NCBI GenBank assembly: GCA_947579605.1
Contig: OX388325.1
Coordinates: forward strand, 6,071,572 to 6,135,571
Source of the DNA: Athripsodes cinereus
Lineage: Eukaryota > Arthropoda > Insecta > Trichoptera > Leptoceridae
Length of the DNA: 64,000 bases
Direction of reading: 5' to 3'
Shown: one piece after another, positions 21,125 to 32,202 of the stretch
How the letters are laid out: each line of letters opens with the position of its first letter
How positions within the stretch are numbered: position 1 is the first letter of the stretch
Translations under genes and position numbers: made by a program
The notes under the pieces: model-generated
What the model was told of the DNA's origin: nothing
Databases searched by the model: none
Seen by the model: the letters and a program-made list of their open reading frames with translations, nothing else

Positions 21125-22264
21125 CAGTGTTCCGCAAACTTTTTGTGTTCAAGGTACACCTATCAAATCAAAAATTTTTAGAGGTACACCAAAGAAAAAA
21201 GCAATGACTATTGAATATTTATTTATTACTAAAATCAATATACCTAATATAAAAAGATGTTTAGTGAGAAATGTGAGCCTGTTTAACTGAGCACAGGCGA
21301 TCAAAATTTGGAGCAATCGTTGATAAGGCTGCTCTTATCTCTTCATTGATCGTCCTCAGGCGCTCTCTTTTTTTCGATTTAATAGTAGTGAGAGTTGAAA
21401 ATCCCAATTCGCATAAGTAGGTTGTGGCAAATGGTAATAGAATTGCAACAGCACGCTTTGAAAGCAGTGGATACTCATTTTTTATATGCAGCCAAAAATG
21501 TGCTACCTCTACTTCGGAAAATTTTAGTTTTAATTTCCGATCAGTTTTTAACTCCATGAATTCTTCCTGCTCGTTTATCGGTAAGTGTCCAAAGGAAATG
21601 TTATCCGAGAATGGATTCCTTACCCAGTCCATAGGTTGCAGGTCACACTTAGGAAAATAACAGTTCATTTTTTCTACTTATAGTTCCAAGTGTTTCACTA
21701 TCAAAGCCTGCACTTTTTTTTCTGAATTGGCAGCCATGGTATTTGTAAACATTTCATTACTTCCTACCATTGACAGCGTGGCTGTTCCATAACACCAACA
21801 TAGCGCGAAAGCTTTCAGTTTTGTCCGAAGACGTTAAAATATTAGAATTCCTACCTTGCATTTAAATGAGCGAATATGTCCGCCAGATATGCAAGTTTTA
21901 GTACTCATTCTTTTCTTTTAAACACAGAAGCAAAATCTGAACCCTGTGCCTCTAAAAATGACTGGGTCTCATTTTTTAGCTCGTAAATCCGAGAAGATAG
22001 CACTTTTCCGCGAGAAAGTCATCGTATTTCTGTATGCAACAGAAGTGACTGATAATCTGCTCCCATTTCCTGACACACTGCATTAAACAGACGAAAGTTT
22101 AACGGTCGCGACTTGATGTAATTGACAATTTTAATAACTTCTTGTAGGACAGACAACAATTCATCAGGCAGAGACTTCGTCAAAACCTTGACTTTTTTCC
22201 GCGGCACACCAACTGATGACCACGGTACACCAGTGTGCCGCGGCACACGCTTTGCGGAACACTG
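21125..22264 (-). mobile_element. Buster-type hAT element, internally deleted, 8-bp duplication
   Basis: Ends CAGTGTTCCGCAAACT and, reversed, CAGTGTTCCGCAAAGC. The exact 8-bp duplication TTCTAGGA is at 21117-21124 and 22265-22272. It contains two remnants of a ZBED5/FAM200-like transposase on the minus strand. 1140 bp, inactive. Confidence 0.9.
21261..22250 (-). pseudogene. ZBED5/Buster-like hAT transposase remnant
   Basis: Minus strand. An upstream piece (22019-22250) reads KSLPDELLSVLQEVIKIVNY and MGADYQSLLLHTEIR, the region just before the conserved Arg-Trp of Buster-type transposases. The downstream piece (21261-21668) holds the C-terminal hAT dimerisation domain: FATTYLCELGFSTLTTIKSK, RERLRTINEEIRAALS, IAPNFDRLCSVKQAHISH, stop. 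The stretch between is frame-broken. The BED finger and first catalytic residues are missing. Confidence 0.85.
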
Positions 22265-22272
22265 TTCTAGGA

Positions 22273-23163
22273 CATCCACACGGATATATATTATATTAAA
22301 TACACTTATATACCATTAAAGGATGACGTCACAGAAAAATCATTGAGGGGCATCAGGCATCCCAACACAACAGACGATTACGGTGTAATATTAGGTGGAA
22401 CGCCTAAAGAATACCTAATAATCAAAAAAACTGTCAGTGTCAATTTTGTTATTATTTTGTCGTCTGAGTATCTTTTTTTTCTCTTATGGCATAACATCCT
22501 ACAAGGATGATTTGCGCAATCTGACTGTTTGCCCCCCAAGCAAAAGCAAATCCATAGACAAGACCACGTGTCCTTTAATGGTCTATTGTTATATTATTTA
22601 TTTATTTATGAAATATAATCAGTGTTTTGTGAGAGGAGCGAGTGTTACATTTTTGCGAAATCAGTTTATATTCAGCGATGAGATTTGACACCTCTCCTGA
22701 ATGTCTTAGATGTGTTCATTATTACTACTATCATCATCGTAGAAACGTCACCCCGCACTTCTTCTTTTCGTGTCAGTCAACAAACGATAAGATATTAAAA
22801 TCCATATCTTTATTCTCATTCCCTCCCACGCCACGACCAAGCCACGACCTCTCTTGCAGCTCCCTCCAGGTGAATTCGCTCCGCGAATTCCTCCCAATGA
22901 CATTGTCGGGGAGCCATTGGGCATGTCACGAGACAGACTGAGACCATAACAGCTTTTGGCCAAGACAATCTCAGCAAATAAAAAAAGAATCACAAAAGAT
23001 ACATCATCAAAAAGAAACAACAGAACAGTCGATTATAATAATATCACACAGCGCCATAGCGGTGATATCAGTGCACTATAAATAGATAATTGATGTTAAT
23101 AATAAATTGATGGAGCCTATCACGAATTAAATATTATTGAATCAAGTTAACATCTTCGCACAA
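22273..23163. other. Intron DNA with a repeat fragment
   Basis: About 22675-22730 is a piece of the dispersed foldback repeat ('ctcctgaatgtcttag'). Nothing else is recognised. Confidence 0.3.
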
Positions 23164-23164
23164 C

Positions 23165-23686
23165 AGTGGTGTTCACATTTGGCAAATATCGCCAGGCGAA
23201 ATTCGCTTGCATAAAAAACAAAATTCGCCGGACGCCCATTGGTCGTCACACCTGTTTACATAGTGCACCGATATAGATACGATCTATCAGATGCGCTTTG
23301 ATATTGACGTTGTTTTCAAAATGGCGGACGTCGAGATGGAGATCGCGAAAGTGTTTTGTTATTAGTTGAAAATGTTATAATAGAGGTTTTAAGGCGCCTT
23401 TTAATTAAGGAAACAAACGCCACAAACCAACAACAAAGATAATAACTGTCACGAAGCAGGAAACACTATAAACTTTATAGGTTTTAAAGTTTTTACCATA
23501 TATACGGACGCCGCGCACATTTGCGCATGCGCGAATCGCTCCATCAGAGAAAAAAGTTGAAAGTTGCGACGATAATGTTTTTACTAGTTTTTATCATTTC
23601 ATACTAGCTGTCATTTTGTTCACACGGTTCAAATGGCTGACGATATTTTGGTGTCCTGGCGATATTCGTCAAATGTGAACACCACA
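23165..23686. mobile_element. Harbinger-like element, copy A
   Basis: Inverted ends (TG)TGGTGTTCACATTTGGC and, reversed, TGTGGTGTTCACATTTGACG, continuing through 'aatatcgccagg'. Right flank TAA; the left-flank duplication has decayed. An ATG at about 23321 opens 'ATGGCGGACGTCGAGATGGA', probably the relic start of a transposase gene (MADVEMEIAK). See copies at 34267 and 38125. Confidence 0.75.
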
Positions 23687-23689
23687 TAA

Positions 23690-24254
23690 GTATTTTCTAC
23701 CGACCACAGTGTGGCGTAGCGATCGTCGGATTGACAATTTACATTTTTCAGGCGGGCGGTCAAGGATCACTTTATCACTTACTCCAAAGTTGGCGTCCGT
23801 TTCCTAGTCCCTTCTCCTACCTGTTCTTCTACCTTGTATCTCTTTTTTTCCTTTCTTAAAAGTTTATAATTAAATTAGAGGGCGTGAGTCCGAGAGTCGC
23901 CAGTGGTTGAATGATGAAGCGGTTTGATAATATTTGGAAGGAAGTTATAAGTAATAAACGTAGGTTCAAATAACGGCGAATCGCGCATTGTATCACTTAG
24001 AAAATGAGTCACTCGCAACTATTTAGGTAATCACTCTCGTACAAAACATATGGAGGTAGATGATAATGTAGGTATCTCGTTTATGTGTGTGAACTTCTAA
24101 GTAGGTGACGGCAAATACATAGCAAGTAGGTAATTGACAAATACGGTTAGTTGCGGGTTTTTTTTGTCCTTTTTGTAACTCGCAGAATTTGAAACATTAC
24201 TTACTTTACTTTATGTATGGCTTCGGCTTGTATTAATAATCATTCCAAATCAAA
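23690..24254. other. Intron DNA, no feature recognised
   Basis: No coding potential or known repeat is recognised. Confidence 0.3.
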
Positions 24255-24543
24255 ACCTTGGTTCTCGTCCAGAAAGCCACTGCACCACCTCTGGGGTTGA
24301 TCTATGGATGTTCATCCAGTCTTCCTGGTACCTTCTACCTGGACACTCTACCAGATGTTGGACAGTTAAATTTCATGTTGTTTTATTATGCTGATAACAT
24401 TTTTATTGTTTTTAATTATTTCAGATTTTGTAGTATTGTTTTTTTTTGTATCGAAGATTGCTAAATGTTTTATGTTTATTTTATATGTACCTATTGTAAA
24501 AGGCAAATGCCCGTGTATTGATTGAAATAAATAAATAAATAAA
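24255..24543 (+). repeat. A-tailed retroposon 3' end
   Basis: The sequence 'ggcaaatgcccgtgtattga' followed by (AAAT)n at 24525-24543 looks like a LINE 3' end. Only the tail is clear; the family is unknown. Confidence 0.45.
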
Positions 24544-24891
24544 GAATGCGGTAAATACATTGTCGCAAAAACACTTCGAAATGGGGGAGGCTCGTTTCCA
24601 TTTCGTGTTTTCAATGAAGCATTTAAGAATAATTGTGAAGAAATTCTAACGGAAAATGAAATGGCCATAATGTCGTAGGTTTTTCCGGGTCAAACACCCG
24701 TTCATTTAGGTCTTTGCCATTCGTTTGTTTGGGTGAGATGACCTTTGTGTGCTAGGTTAGGTAGCTACATGCAGTGTATTGATATTGGCACCAGACTGTC
24801 TGAGAAAGAACATGTACCTACTATGCATGTAGCTAGATATGTGTTATAGTTTAATCTACTTTCATGCGCTTCATTTTCCTCTAAACCAGTG

Positions 24892-25059
24892 GTTCCCAGA
24901 GGCGGGGGACGATACCGCCCCCAGTGAGCGCTGAAACCTTCCAAGGAGACTGTAGAAAGTCCAGAAAAAATTGTGGGCGCTAAAAAGTTACTGCCTCCTT
25001 AGAATATACGTCCTGGGGGCATTTGAGACTGGAAAAAAGGTTGTGAGATCCTCTGTTCT
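24892..25059. mobile_element. Eroded hAT MITE
   Basis: The left end CAGTGGTTCCCAGAGGCGGG and right end 'gttgtgagatcctctg' are imperfect inverted hAT-type termini; GC-rich against its surroundings. The target duplication is not preserved. Confidence 0.5.
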
Positions 25060-25177
25060 GCAGACTATTCGAAAGCATTTACCTTTATTATTTTGTAATA
25101 ATTATAGTTATTGTGTTAAATTTGCATAATTTTTAGGTAGGTATCATGCCATGGTCATTATTGTTAAAATACTCGTT

Positions 25178-25330
25178 CATCGGTAGCCTGGAGGTAGAAT
25201 CACAGTAGTTGCGTGGTTCAATCCCAGGTGCCGGCAAAACTCCCCTTTCACGACACAAGCTTTTCGCTTGCTGTAGTAAGTTGTATTTTGATTTAAAACA
25301 AAAACCCAGATACATCTTTTTTATTACAAA
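25178..25330 (+). repeat. tRNA-derived SINE (SINE-1 family), plus
   Basis: Pol III box A-like 'ggtagcctggaggtag' and box B 'ggttcaatccc' are followed by 'ggtgccggcaaaactcccct' and the tail 'aaaacccagatacatctttt'. The same family occurs at 37160, 37570, 45966 and 58621. The head is not a functional tRNA gene. Confidence 0.8.
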
Positions 25331-25439
25331 GGAAAAAAAAACTGTCACAGAATTAGAAGTGTTCCCCAAACAACTCCATATCACGAGATATTATAATTTC
25401 TCCTAATATATCCCTGTATTAGACCCGTCCCTCTAATTT

Positions 25440-25605
25440 TCAGGATGGGTGGCAGACTCTATGAATTTAAGGTGTAAAATGTCTTTGTTTTGTTTTAAGA
25501 ACACCTGTCTTTTACGGGACACTCGAAAACTTGTATTAAACAGTGGGGAATCAATTCTTTACTGGTTGCTCGAGGGTTCAGTAATTATTTCATTTGTCTT
25601 TTGAC
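25440..25605 (-). repeat. Dispersed foldback repeat, partial, minus
   Basis: Contains 'aggatgggtggcagac' and 'gggacactcgaaaactt', matching the right half of the copy at 38841-39175. Confidence 0.6.
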
Positions 25606-25944
25606 GTTCCTCTCGGGAGTACGTGGTAAAATTCAGCCTTTACCTATTTAAACTAGAGCGCTTTTGCATCGATTGTATCACCTCTCTCCTCGATATTCTT
25701 GATGCCCTAGTTTCTTTTGTCATATACATAAAGTCAGATTCTATTAACAACATATTATTTACACTCTATTGTTCTCAGTTGAAACATGATTATTTTTAAA
25801 ATACAACATTAAGATTAGACTCGTATAATGTAAAGTTAATTTATGGTGCAGCGCTGTGTTTATACTTCTGTAGCATGTGATGCAATCGCGCGCTGTTTTT
25901 ATTGTACACTAGTGTTGGTCTTACTCGATTTCGGTCAGGAAATA

Positions 25945-26180
25945 TAAATTAAATTGACAAATCAATACCTGAAGATATCATATTATAAGATATACCTTTT
26001 TCAAATTGTCCTGGGTCTGGGTGTTACATATATATGTGTTCAGTGCATTGTATATATGTATGTGTATCGTCGCGTTAGTACCCATAATACAAGATTCATA
26101 TCTGAGTTTGGGACTAGCTCGGTCTGTGCGAATTGTCTATGTCATGTTACGTCAATTATCTTGTTGCGTCAATTGTAAGT
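25945..26180 (+). repeat. Dispersed LINE/SINE-type tail repeat
   Basis: Family marked by 'acccataatacaagattcat', 'tttgggactagctcggtctg' and 'aattgtctatg'. Other copies: 32150-32200 (-), 36165-36220 (-), 39850-40200 (+, split), 41820-41925 (-), 61130-61205 (-). Likely a LINE 3' end. Confidence 0.55.
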
Positions 26181-26399
26181 ACTTTCCTAAGAAATGATAA
26201 AAAAATTAGGGAATTATTAAAAACAAAAAAAAAATAGTAACACCACCGTTAAAATATTATAAATATATTATGACAGTTCAATCATGATCTGACGATGATT
26301 TACATATTTTTGCTCTTATTTGGTAACATACTTACAATTGAATTCTTGACTCAAAACCATAATGAAATTTTCTTTTGACTATTATTATTATTAATATAA

Positions 26400-26640
26400 C
26401 AGACTCATATTTTTGTTTTGTTTCATGTATGGATGGTTTGCAGCAGTGTTTTTCTTGTTATGAATGTGATTGTGTTAATATAGGAGATGAATGCTTTTTG
26501 TGATTGTGTATATGTTTCAGTATGATTGATATGTTTGCCCTAGAACAGGTTATACCTAGTTGGGCAGCATCAATGAAAATATGTATAAGATTTGTAATTT
26601 ATTGGTGTAATAAAATAAAATAAAAAAAAAAAATATTACT
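26400..26640 (+). repeat. A-tailed retroposon 3' end
   Basis: Ends with 'ttggtgtaataaaataaaat' and an A run at 26622-26632. Looks like a LINE tail; family not identified. Confidence 0.4.
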
Positions 26641-27475
26641 ATTTTTTCAATTGTTTGATTAATCATTTCAATTTCAAATATTTTTTCTTCTACCTACAAA
26701 TTAGGTTTTATTCGGCAATACTTTTTCTTCATCAGTTTATGGGCATGCTGCTACAAGCCAAGCTGTATTTTTTATCTTCGTCTGTTTTTTATTTTTTATT
26801 TTATTTAACACGTAAAAGGCTCTGCTGTGTAAAGACGTAAATAAATAAATAGATATTTTTTATTTATTCGTATTTGTAAAAACCTGTTGAAAAGCCAAAT
26901 AAATAAAATAATATTAAAATTTTGAAAACAAGTTTTATTTTCACTGTGATATATTACTTACTTAGGTATCTAATATATAAAAGGAAGTCGTGTGTGTTAC
27001 GCCATTTATAACTCAAGAATGGCTGTACCGATTTGAATGATCTCTGATTTGTTGGATTCTTCTCCGCCCGGAATAGCCGATAGGCTATTAAAATATCTTA
27101 CAAATTCACGGAAAGAAAAATTATGAAGAAAATTATTTACGCCATACATTTTTAATTTCAATAAATAATGTAAAATGGAGAATTATACAAAATTAACGAT
27201 GAAGTTTTTTTTATAGATTGGCCTATTTATAGAATAATTTTTGTGTACATTTTCAAATTAGAATCGTTATCCATACAATTTAACATCTGTGGTTCTAAAA
27301 TTTCAATTTTGAAAAAAATCGTGGAAAGAATTTTTATAAATTTAAAATGAATACGTATCTACCTAAAATTAGTACCTACATTATTATATTACGTACAGCA
27401 GATAATTTATAAACAAATCTGAGTTAAGTAAATTGTTCAACATATTTATGCCCGAGTGTGTCGTCGTATAGTGTA

Positions 27476-27774
27476 TGTAGTGTTTGGACTTTGATACACA
27501 GTACAGGTTAAGTGAACCTTGAACCTTGTTTTCAAGTAAACAGTAGTTATGATGAGTGAGTGGCAATACTATGTAGTCTATATAGGTTAGCTCACTACAG
27601 GGAACATCATTATTATTAGATCGACCTTCACTTGCGCTGGCAGGACGTGTTTGACAAATAGTGTTCGACAAATTGTATTAGGAATTATATTATTGAATAT
27701 ATTGTGTAAATATAAAGTCCGTGTCTTTATTCAAAAAGAACCTTATATTGTTATACTTGACCCAGTATACAATA
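27476..27774 (+). repeat. 5' LTR of Ty3 element 1
   Basis: Begins TGTAGTGTTTGGACTTTG and ends CCAGTATACAATA. Contains a TATA-like 'gtctatataggtt' near 27578. Confidence 0.92.
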
Positions 27775-28249
27775 CGTGGCGCAGTTTCGGTAGTTTAACA
27801 AATAATTTAATGTCGACACGCAACAATAGTTTTTTTTTCCGCGCCGAAAATAATTATTGTCGGCAGTACGCGGGAAAAAAAGTGAAAGGCAGTCTACACG
27901 AGTAAGGAGGCAGGAGTCTCCAAAGCCAGCAGTTGCAGGTAGCAGCAAAGAGACAGGAGTCTCAAGGAGCCAGTGGGCAGGTTGCAGATAGCAGCAGAGA
28001 GGCAGGAAGTCTCAAGAGCCAGTTTGAGGCAAGGTGCAGGCGGCAGTGGAAGACAGGAGTCACCAAGCATCCAGGCGGAGCCAGTTGGTGGATCCAGGAA
28101 GCCAGGAGAGAGGAGAGGTCCTTCAAGTCAGCTAGGTGGAGTCCATTGCAGTGGCAGGGAAATCCAGAAGACCGGGCGATTGGAGGAGTCTCTCATTATA
28201 AGATAAGTAAATTTTTTTTAGTCTTGGTTGTGTTGCCTGTTCTTTCGAA
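27775..28249 (+). repeat. Ty3 element 1 leader with imperfect tandem repeats
   Basis: After the primer site the leader contains imperfect repeats of about 55 bp, built around 'gcagcaaagagacaggagtc' and 'aagccag/gagccag', at roughly 27905-28140. Element 2 has the same leader (57340-57640 on the minus strand), with different repeat number and order. Packaging or translation roles are unknown. Confidence 0.55.
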
Positions 28250-30940
28250 ATGACTTTGAGAAGTTTGGAGCCGTATTGTCATAAGACAATGAGCTGGCCT
28301 TCCTACAGAACAAGGTGGGAGAATGCCTTGCTGTTAAATGATGAAAACTGGACTGATGATAAGAAACGTGCGTTTCTTATCACATCGCTGTCTCAAGGCA
28401 GTTTCAAACTGCTATCTGATCTGTGTTTTCCAGCTTCTGTGGAAAAACAGTCATACAAAGAGTTGACTAAGTTATTTGACGGTTATTTTAAAGAAGAGAA
28501 AAGTGTTTTTGAAGCCCGGGAAAATTTTTTCAAGGCTACTCAAGGTCATTCCGAAAATGTTAAAGATTTTGCCTTAAGATTGAGAGAACTAAGCATAGAT
28601 TGTGAGTTTGGTACTAGATTAGAAAGTAATATAAAAGATTTGTTTATAATCGGTGTTAAAGATAAAGATATTAAACAACAACTATTTTTAAAATGTGTAA
28701 AAGATAAAATTTCTATGAGTGAAACAGTCGCAATTGCTTCCAGTGTAGAGCATATCTTAAAGAGTAAACAAGAGGAAATTGGTTTAGTTTCTCGACGAAA
28801 TAGTATATCAAATAGATCGGATGCGAGTAGCTCGTCAAATAGATCTAATAATAATTCAAAATTAGGTAAAAATGTACAACCTTCATTTTCAAGGTCGAAC
28901 TCAAGTAGTTTTAAAAAAGATAATTCACGTAAAAATGTTTCATGTTTTATTTGCAAGGGTAGTCATTATAAATCGGAATGTAAATTCAATAAAGAAAAAT
29001 TTTGCACGAAATGTAAATCGAAAAGTCATTGGACTAAACATTGCTATAGAGTTCAAAGTATATATAGTTTGAACGGGGATAAGAGTTCCGGATTTATAAT
29101 GATAGATGTAAAAATAAATAATAAATTGGTAAAAGGTTTATTTGACACGGGAGCAGCAGTTAGCGTTATCCCAATTACAAAATGGAACCAATATTTCAGT
29201 GAAAATAATATAGAAAATGGAGAGCTAAGTTTGTTTACGTATGGCGGAGAAAGTCTGAAAGTATTAGGTATAAAGAATTTTATTGTAAGTTTTAATCAGT
29301 TGGACAAAAATATAACATTTGCTATTACTGAGTGCGGTACGAATATTCTGTTAGGTAGAGATTTTATGAAACAATTCGGTATAAGGTTGGATATACCCAG
29401 TGAGGTTAACCTGTTAGCGACCGAATATGTAAAGCAGTACGAAAATAAATTTCCTGAAATTTTTGAAAACGGAATAGGTACATTTAAGGGGTATGAAGCT
29501 AGTATCGCAGTAAAAAGAAATTGTTACCCGAAATATGTCAATGCTAGGCCAGTCCCGTACGCGATTCGGGAAAAGGTAGAACAAGAATTGGGAAACATGG
29601 TTCAGTTGGGAATGATAGAAAGAATAAATGTCAGCAGGTCCGCAAGCCCTATAGTTGTAGTGAAGAAAGAAAACGGTGACATAAGAATTTGTGCAGATTT
29701 TAAGAACACACTGAATCCGATTTTAGAAGATGTAGCATATCCAATCCCGAAAATCGAGGATTTATTGTCAACACTGAGTGGTGGAAAATTTTTCTCCAAG
29801 TTGGACATGAAAAACGCTTTCGGTCAGGTGAGATTAGACGAAAAATCAAAAGATTTATGTGTGATTTCTTCTCATATTGGTCTGTTTCGTTATAAGGTGT
29901 TGCCTTATGGTCTGAAGACAAGTCCATGTATCTTCGCAAATATAGTAAATTCTATTGTTATGGGGTTAAAAGGAGTTATAGCATATTTTGATGATATATT
30001 AATATTTGGTAAAACAGAGGAGGAACATGACAAAAATTTGCATATGGTGTTGAAAAGGTTAAACTCTAACGGAATAAAACTTAACAAAAACAAGTGTGTG
30101 TTTTTGCAGAAAGAGATAGAATATCTCGGTTATGTTATTAATCAGTACGGAATATCGCCGGTGAAAGAGAAAGTATTAGCCAGTAGTACTATGAAAACAC
30201 CGACAGATGTAAAAACGTTACGTTCATTTATAGGCGCAGTTAACTATTATAGAATTTTTGTTAGAGATCTTTCGAAAATATTGTCACCTTTGTATGAATT
30301 GCTAAAAAAAGATGTTAAATTTGTGTGGACAGAAAAATGCGATCTAGCATACAAACAAATAAAAGAAATATTGTCGTCTAATGTTATTGTTGTGCATTAT
30401 GATACGTGTCGTCCTTTAAAATTAGTTACTGACGCATCTGAAGCCGGTATATCAGCGATATTAATGCATTCGTTCGGAAAAGTAGATAAACCAATAGCAT
30501 ATGCTAGTCGAACGTTTACAAAAAGTGAAAAGAATTATTCGACTTTAGATAAGGAATCGCTAGCGATAATATTCGGAGTGAAAAAGTTTTTTCAATATTT
30601 ATATGGTAGAAGTTTTGTTTTGCAGTGTGATAATAAAGCGTTAGTACATATTTTTGGTGAAAATAGTGATATACCTACAATAGCGAGAAGTAGATTACAG
30701 AGATTTGCTTTAATATTATCAGGATTTGACTACAAAATAGAATATGTACAATCAGAAAAGAATAAAGCAGATTTTTTGTCAAGGTTAGTGTCAAACTCCG
30801 AAGAAAGTGACGATAGTGATTATGTGTGTAACATAGAACTAGAAAATTTAAATTATGTGATAGAACAAAGTAATCTTAACTCAAAAGAAATAGCAGAACA
30901 AACAAAGAAAGATTTTCAAGGTTGTGAGGGGAGAGTGTAG
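28250..30940 (+). CDS. Gag-protease-RT-RNase H polyprotein (Ty3 element 1)
   Basis: 896 residues, uninterrupted. Gag capsid region ~15-170 (MSWPSYRTRWENALLL; SQGSFKLLSDLCFPA). Two CCHC knuckles: C232-x2-C-x4-H-x4-C244 and C252-x2-C-x4-H-x4-C265. Aspartic protease with DTGA at 299-302 and LLGRDF near 367. Reverse transcriptase ~430-610 with KLDMKNAFGQV, LPYGLKTSP and the catalytic YFDD at 579-582. RNase H ~720-845 with TDASEAG (D727) and LQCDNKALVH (D793). The frame ends about 50 residues later, at the polypurine tract, so integrase is missing by deletion, not by a stop. The start follows the leader and matches the Met of element 2's Gag. It could make particles and cDNA but not integrate alone. 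Confidence 0.93.
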   Translation: MTLRSLEPYCHKTMSWPSYRTRWENALLLNDENWTDDKKRAFLITSLSQGSFKLLSDLCFPASVEKQSYKELTKLFDGYFKEEKSVFEARENFFKATQGHSENVKDFALRLRELSIDCEFGTRLESNIKDLFIIGVKDKDIKQQLFLKCVKDKISMSETVAIASSVEHILKSKQEEIGLVSRRNSISNRSDASSSSNRSNNNSKLGKNVQPSFSRSNSSSFKKDNSRKNVSCFICKGSHYKSECKFNKEKFCTKCKSKSHWTKHCYRVQSIYSLNGDKSSGFIMIDVKINNKLVKGLFDTGAAVSVIPITKWNQYFSENNIENGELSLFTYGGESLKVLGIKNFIVSFNQLDKNITFAITECGTNILLGRDFMKQFGIRLDIPSEVNLLATEYVKQYENKFPEIFENGIGTFKGYEASIAVKRNCYPKYVNARPVPYAIREKVEQELGNMVQLGMIERINVSRSASPIVVVKKENGDIRICADFKNTLNPILEDVAYPIPKIEDLLSTLSGGKFFSKLDMKNAFGQVRLDEKSKDLCVISSHIGLFRYKVLPYGLKTSPCIFANIVNSIVMGLKGVIAYFDDILIFGKTEEEHDKNLHMVLKRLNSNGIKLNKNKCVFLQKEIEYLGYVINQYGISPVKEKVLASSTMKTPTDVKTLRSFIGAVNYYRIFVRDLSKILSPLYELLKKDVKFVWTEKCDLAYKQIKEILSSNVIVVHYDTCRPLKLVTDASEAGISAILMHSFGKVDKPIAYASRTFTKSEKNYSTLDKESLAIIFGVKKFFQYLYGRSFVLQCDNKALVHIFGENSDIPTIARSRLQRFALILSGFDYKIEYVQSEKNKADFLSRLVSNSEESDDSDYVCNIELENLNYVIEQSNLNSKEIAEQTKKDFQGCEGRV

Positions 30941-31234
30941 TGTTTGGACTTTGATACACAGTACAGGTTAAGTGAACCTTGAACCTTGTTTTCAAGTAAA
31001 CAGTAGTTATGATGAGTGAGTGGCAATACTATGTAGTCTATATAGGTTAGCTCACTACAGGGAACATCATTATTATTAGATCGACCTTCACTTGCGCTGG
31101 CAGGACGTGTTTGACAAATAGTGTTCGACAAATTGTATTAGGAATTATATTATTGAATATATTGTGTAAATATAAAGTCCGTGTCTTTATTCAAAAAGAA
31201 CCTTATATTGTTATACTTGACCCAGTATACAATA
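30936..31234 (+). repeat. 3' LTR of Ty3 element 1
   Basis: Identical by eye to 27476-27774; preceded by the polypurine tract. Confidence 0.92.
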
Positions 31235-31384
31235 GTGTAAAAAAATAAAATACATTTGTATTTTATTTTTTTACACTATACGACGACACACTTGGGCAAT
31301 TACGGGAGTTTGTAAAGAGATTAAAAATATTATCACTCATTGATTGTTAAGCGGTACGAAGTTCGCTGGGACAGCTAGTAATCA

Positions 31385-31690
31385 ATAAATTTAAATAAAA
31401 ATGTTGTGTATGTCCCGTGGAGCACCCGGCTAAGAATATTGATCTTCCACTCTATCCTGTAAGTTTTCGAGTGTCCTGTAAAAGGCAGTGGGTGTTTGAA
31501 AACTGAAGAAATTTTACTACATCTTAAATTCAGCATTAATCAGGTTTATTGCCACCCAACCTGTATATCTTATTTTTTTGTTGGCACGGTGAGGACAATT
31601 TGCATGTTTATGACATGCAGCTGGTCTGCTGGCTACCCCACTTGTGGGACATGCCGTGAGAGTATAGTAATAGTGAGTTTAACACAACAT
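31385..31690 (+). repeat. Dispersed foldback repeat, near-full plus copy
   Basis: Reads 'gtggagcacccggctaagaa', 'ttttcgagtgtcctgtaaaa', 'gccacccaacctgtatatct', 'gctggctaccccacttgtgg', 'gacatgccgtgagagtatag'. Used here as the reference for the family (other copies: 120, 25440, 33541, 38841, 40815, 44140). Confidence 0.65.
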
Positions 31691-32149
31691 GATTCTTTAT
31701 CTTATTATTTCATTTTACGGCAATGCACCCGCAATCGAGTGAATTAAGAATAAAATGATTCAATTCTCTTATAAATCTGATAACACTAATATTTATGTCG
31801 ATATAATTTATAATATTTTTAGCATAAACCTGTCAAAAGATGAGACTTTGTATAGAGTGTATTATTTTTTGTCTGTTTCGTATAATAATTACGGTGCCTT
31901 TTGTGGACATATAGACATACAAACGGAGACAAATATTTTTTAAGATATACAAAGGCTAGAATTCCGGTCAGGGACAGTTCGAGCAAGTTGGCAAATCGGC
32001 TTTATATTGCGGTAGTTATACGCAGTAGGTATAGCAGAATGCAAAATTACATTTATTCACTTACCGATGTAAACAATGCACAATTACTTAAATGATAAAA
32101 CACTCAGCTGCAGTGGGATGTTAATTATACATGACAATTATGTTTTAAC
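31691..32149. other. AT-rich intron DNA, no feature recognised
   Basis: No coding potential or known repeat is recognised. Confidence 0.3.
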
Positions 32150-32202
32150 ATAACATGCATAGACAATTCACACAGATCGAGATAGTCCCGAACTAAAGTA
32201 GC

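Larger units (their letters stand above)
27476..31234 (+). mobile_element. Ty3-type LTR retrotransposon with identical LTRs, integrase deleted
   Basis: 3759 bp. The 5' LTR is 27476-27774 and the 3' LTR 30936-31234; by eye the two 299-bp copies are identical, so the insertion is recent. GTGTA flanks both sides (27471-27475, 31235-31239). The primer-binding site is TGGCGCAGTTTCGGTAG (27777 onward) and the polypurine tract GAGGGGAGAG (30926-30935). One Gag-Pol frame runs 28250-30940 and stops shortly after RNase H, at the polypurine tract. The integrase and env are absent. The tRNA-Ser-like primer site and Gag-PR-RT in one frame suggest the Mag lineage (recall, not searched). Confidence 0.92.
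27449..31291. mobile_element. Hairpin MITE split by the Ty3 insertion
   Basis: The left half 'gcccgagtgtgtcgtcgtat' + 'agtgta' (27450-27475) is the inverted partner of 31258-31291 ('tttttacactatacgacgac' + 'acacttgggc'). Without the Ty3 element and one GTGTA the two halves form one ~85-bp near-perfect hairpin, with 'aaaataaaatacatttgtat' at its tip. Confidence 0.75.
26969..31377 (+). mobile_element. Helitron, family B, hosting a hairpin MITE and a Ty3 element
   Basis: A|TCTAATATATAAAAGGAAGT at 26969 and GTTCGCTGGGACAGCTAG|T at 31377 are Helitron ends, with 'aactcaagaatggctgtacc' inside. The Ty3 element (27476-31234) and its hairpin target lie within. The Helitron itself is about 560 bp and non-autonomous. 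Confidence 0.75.
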
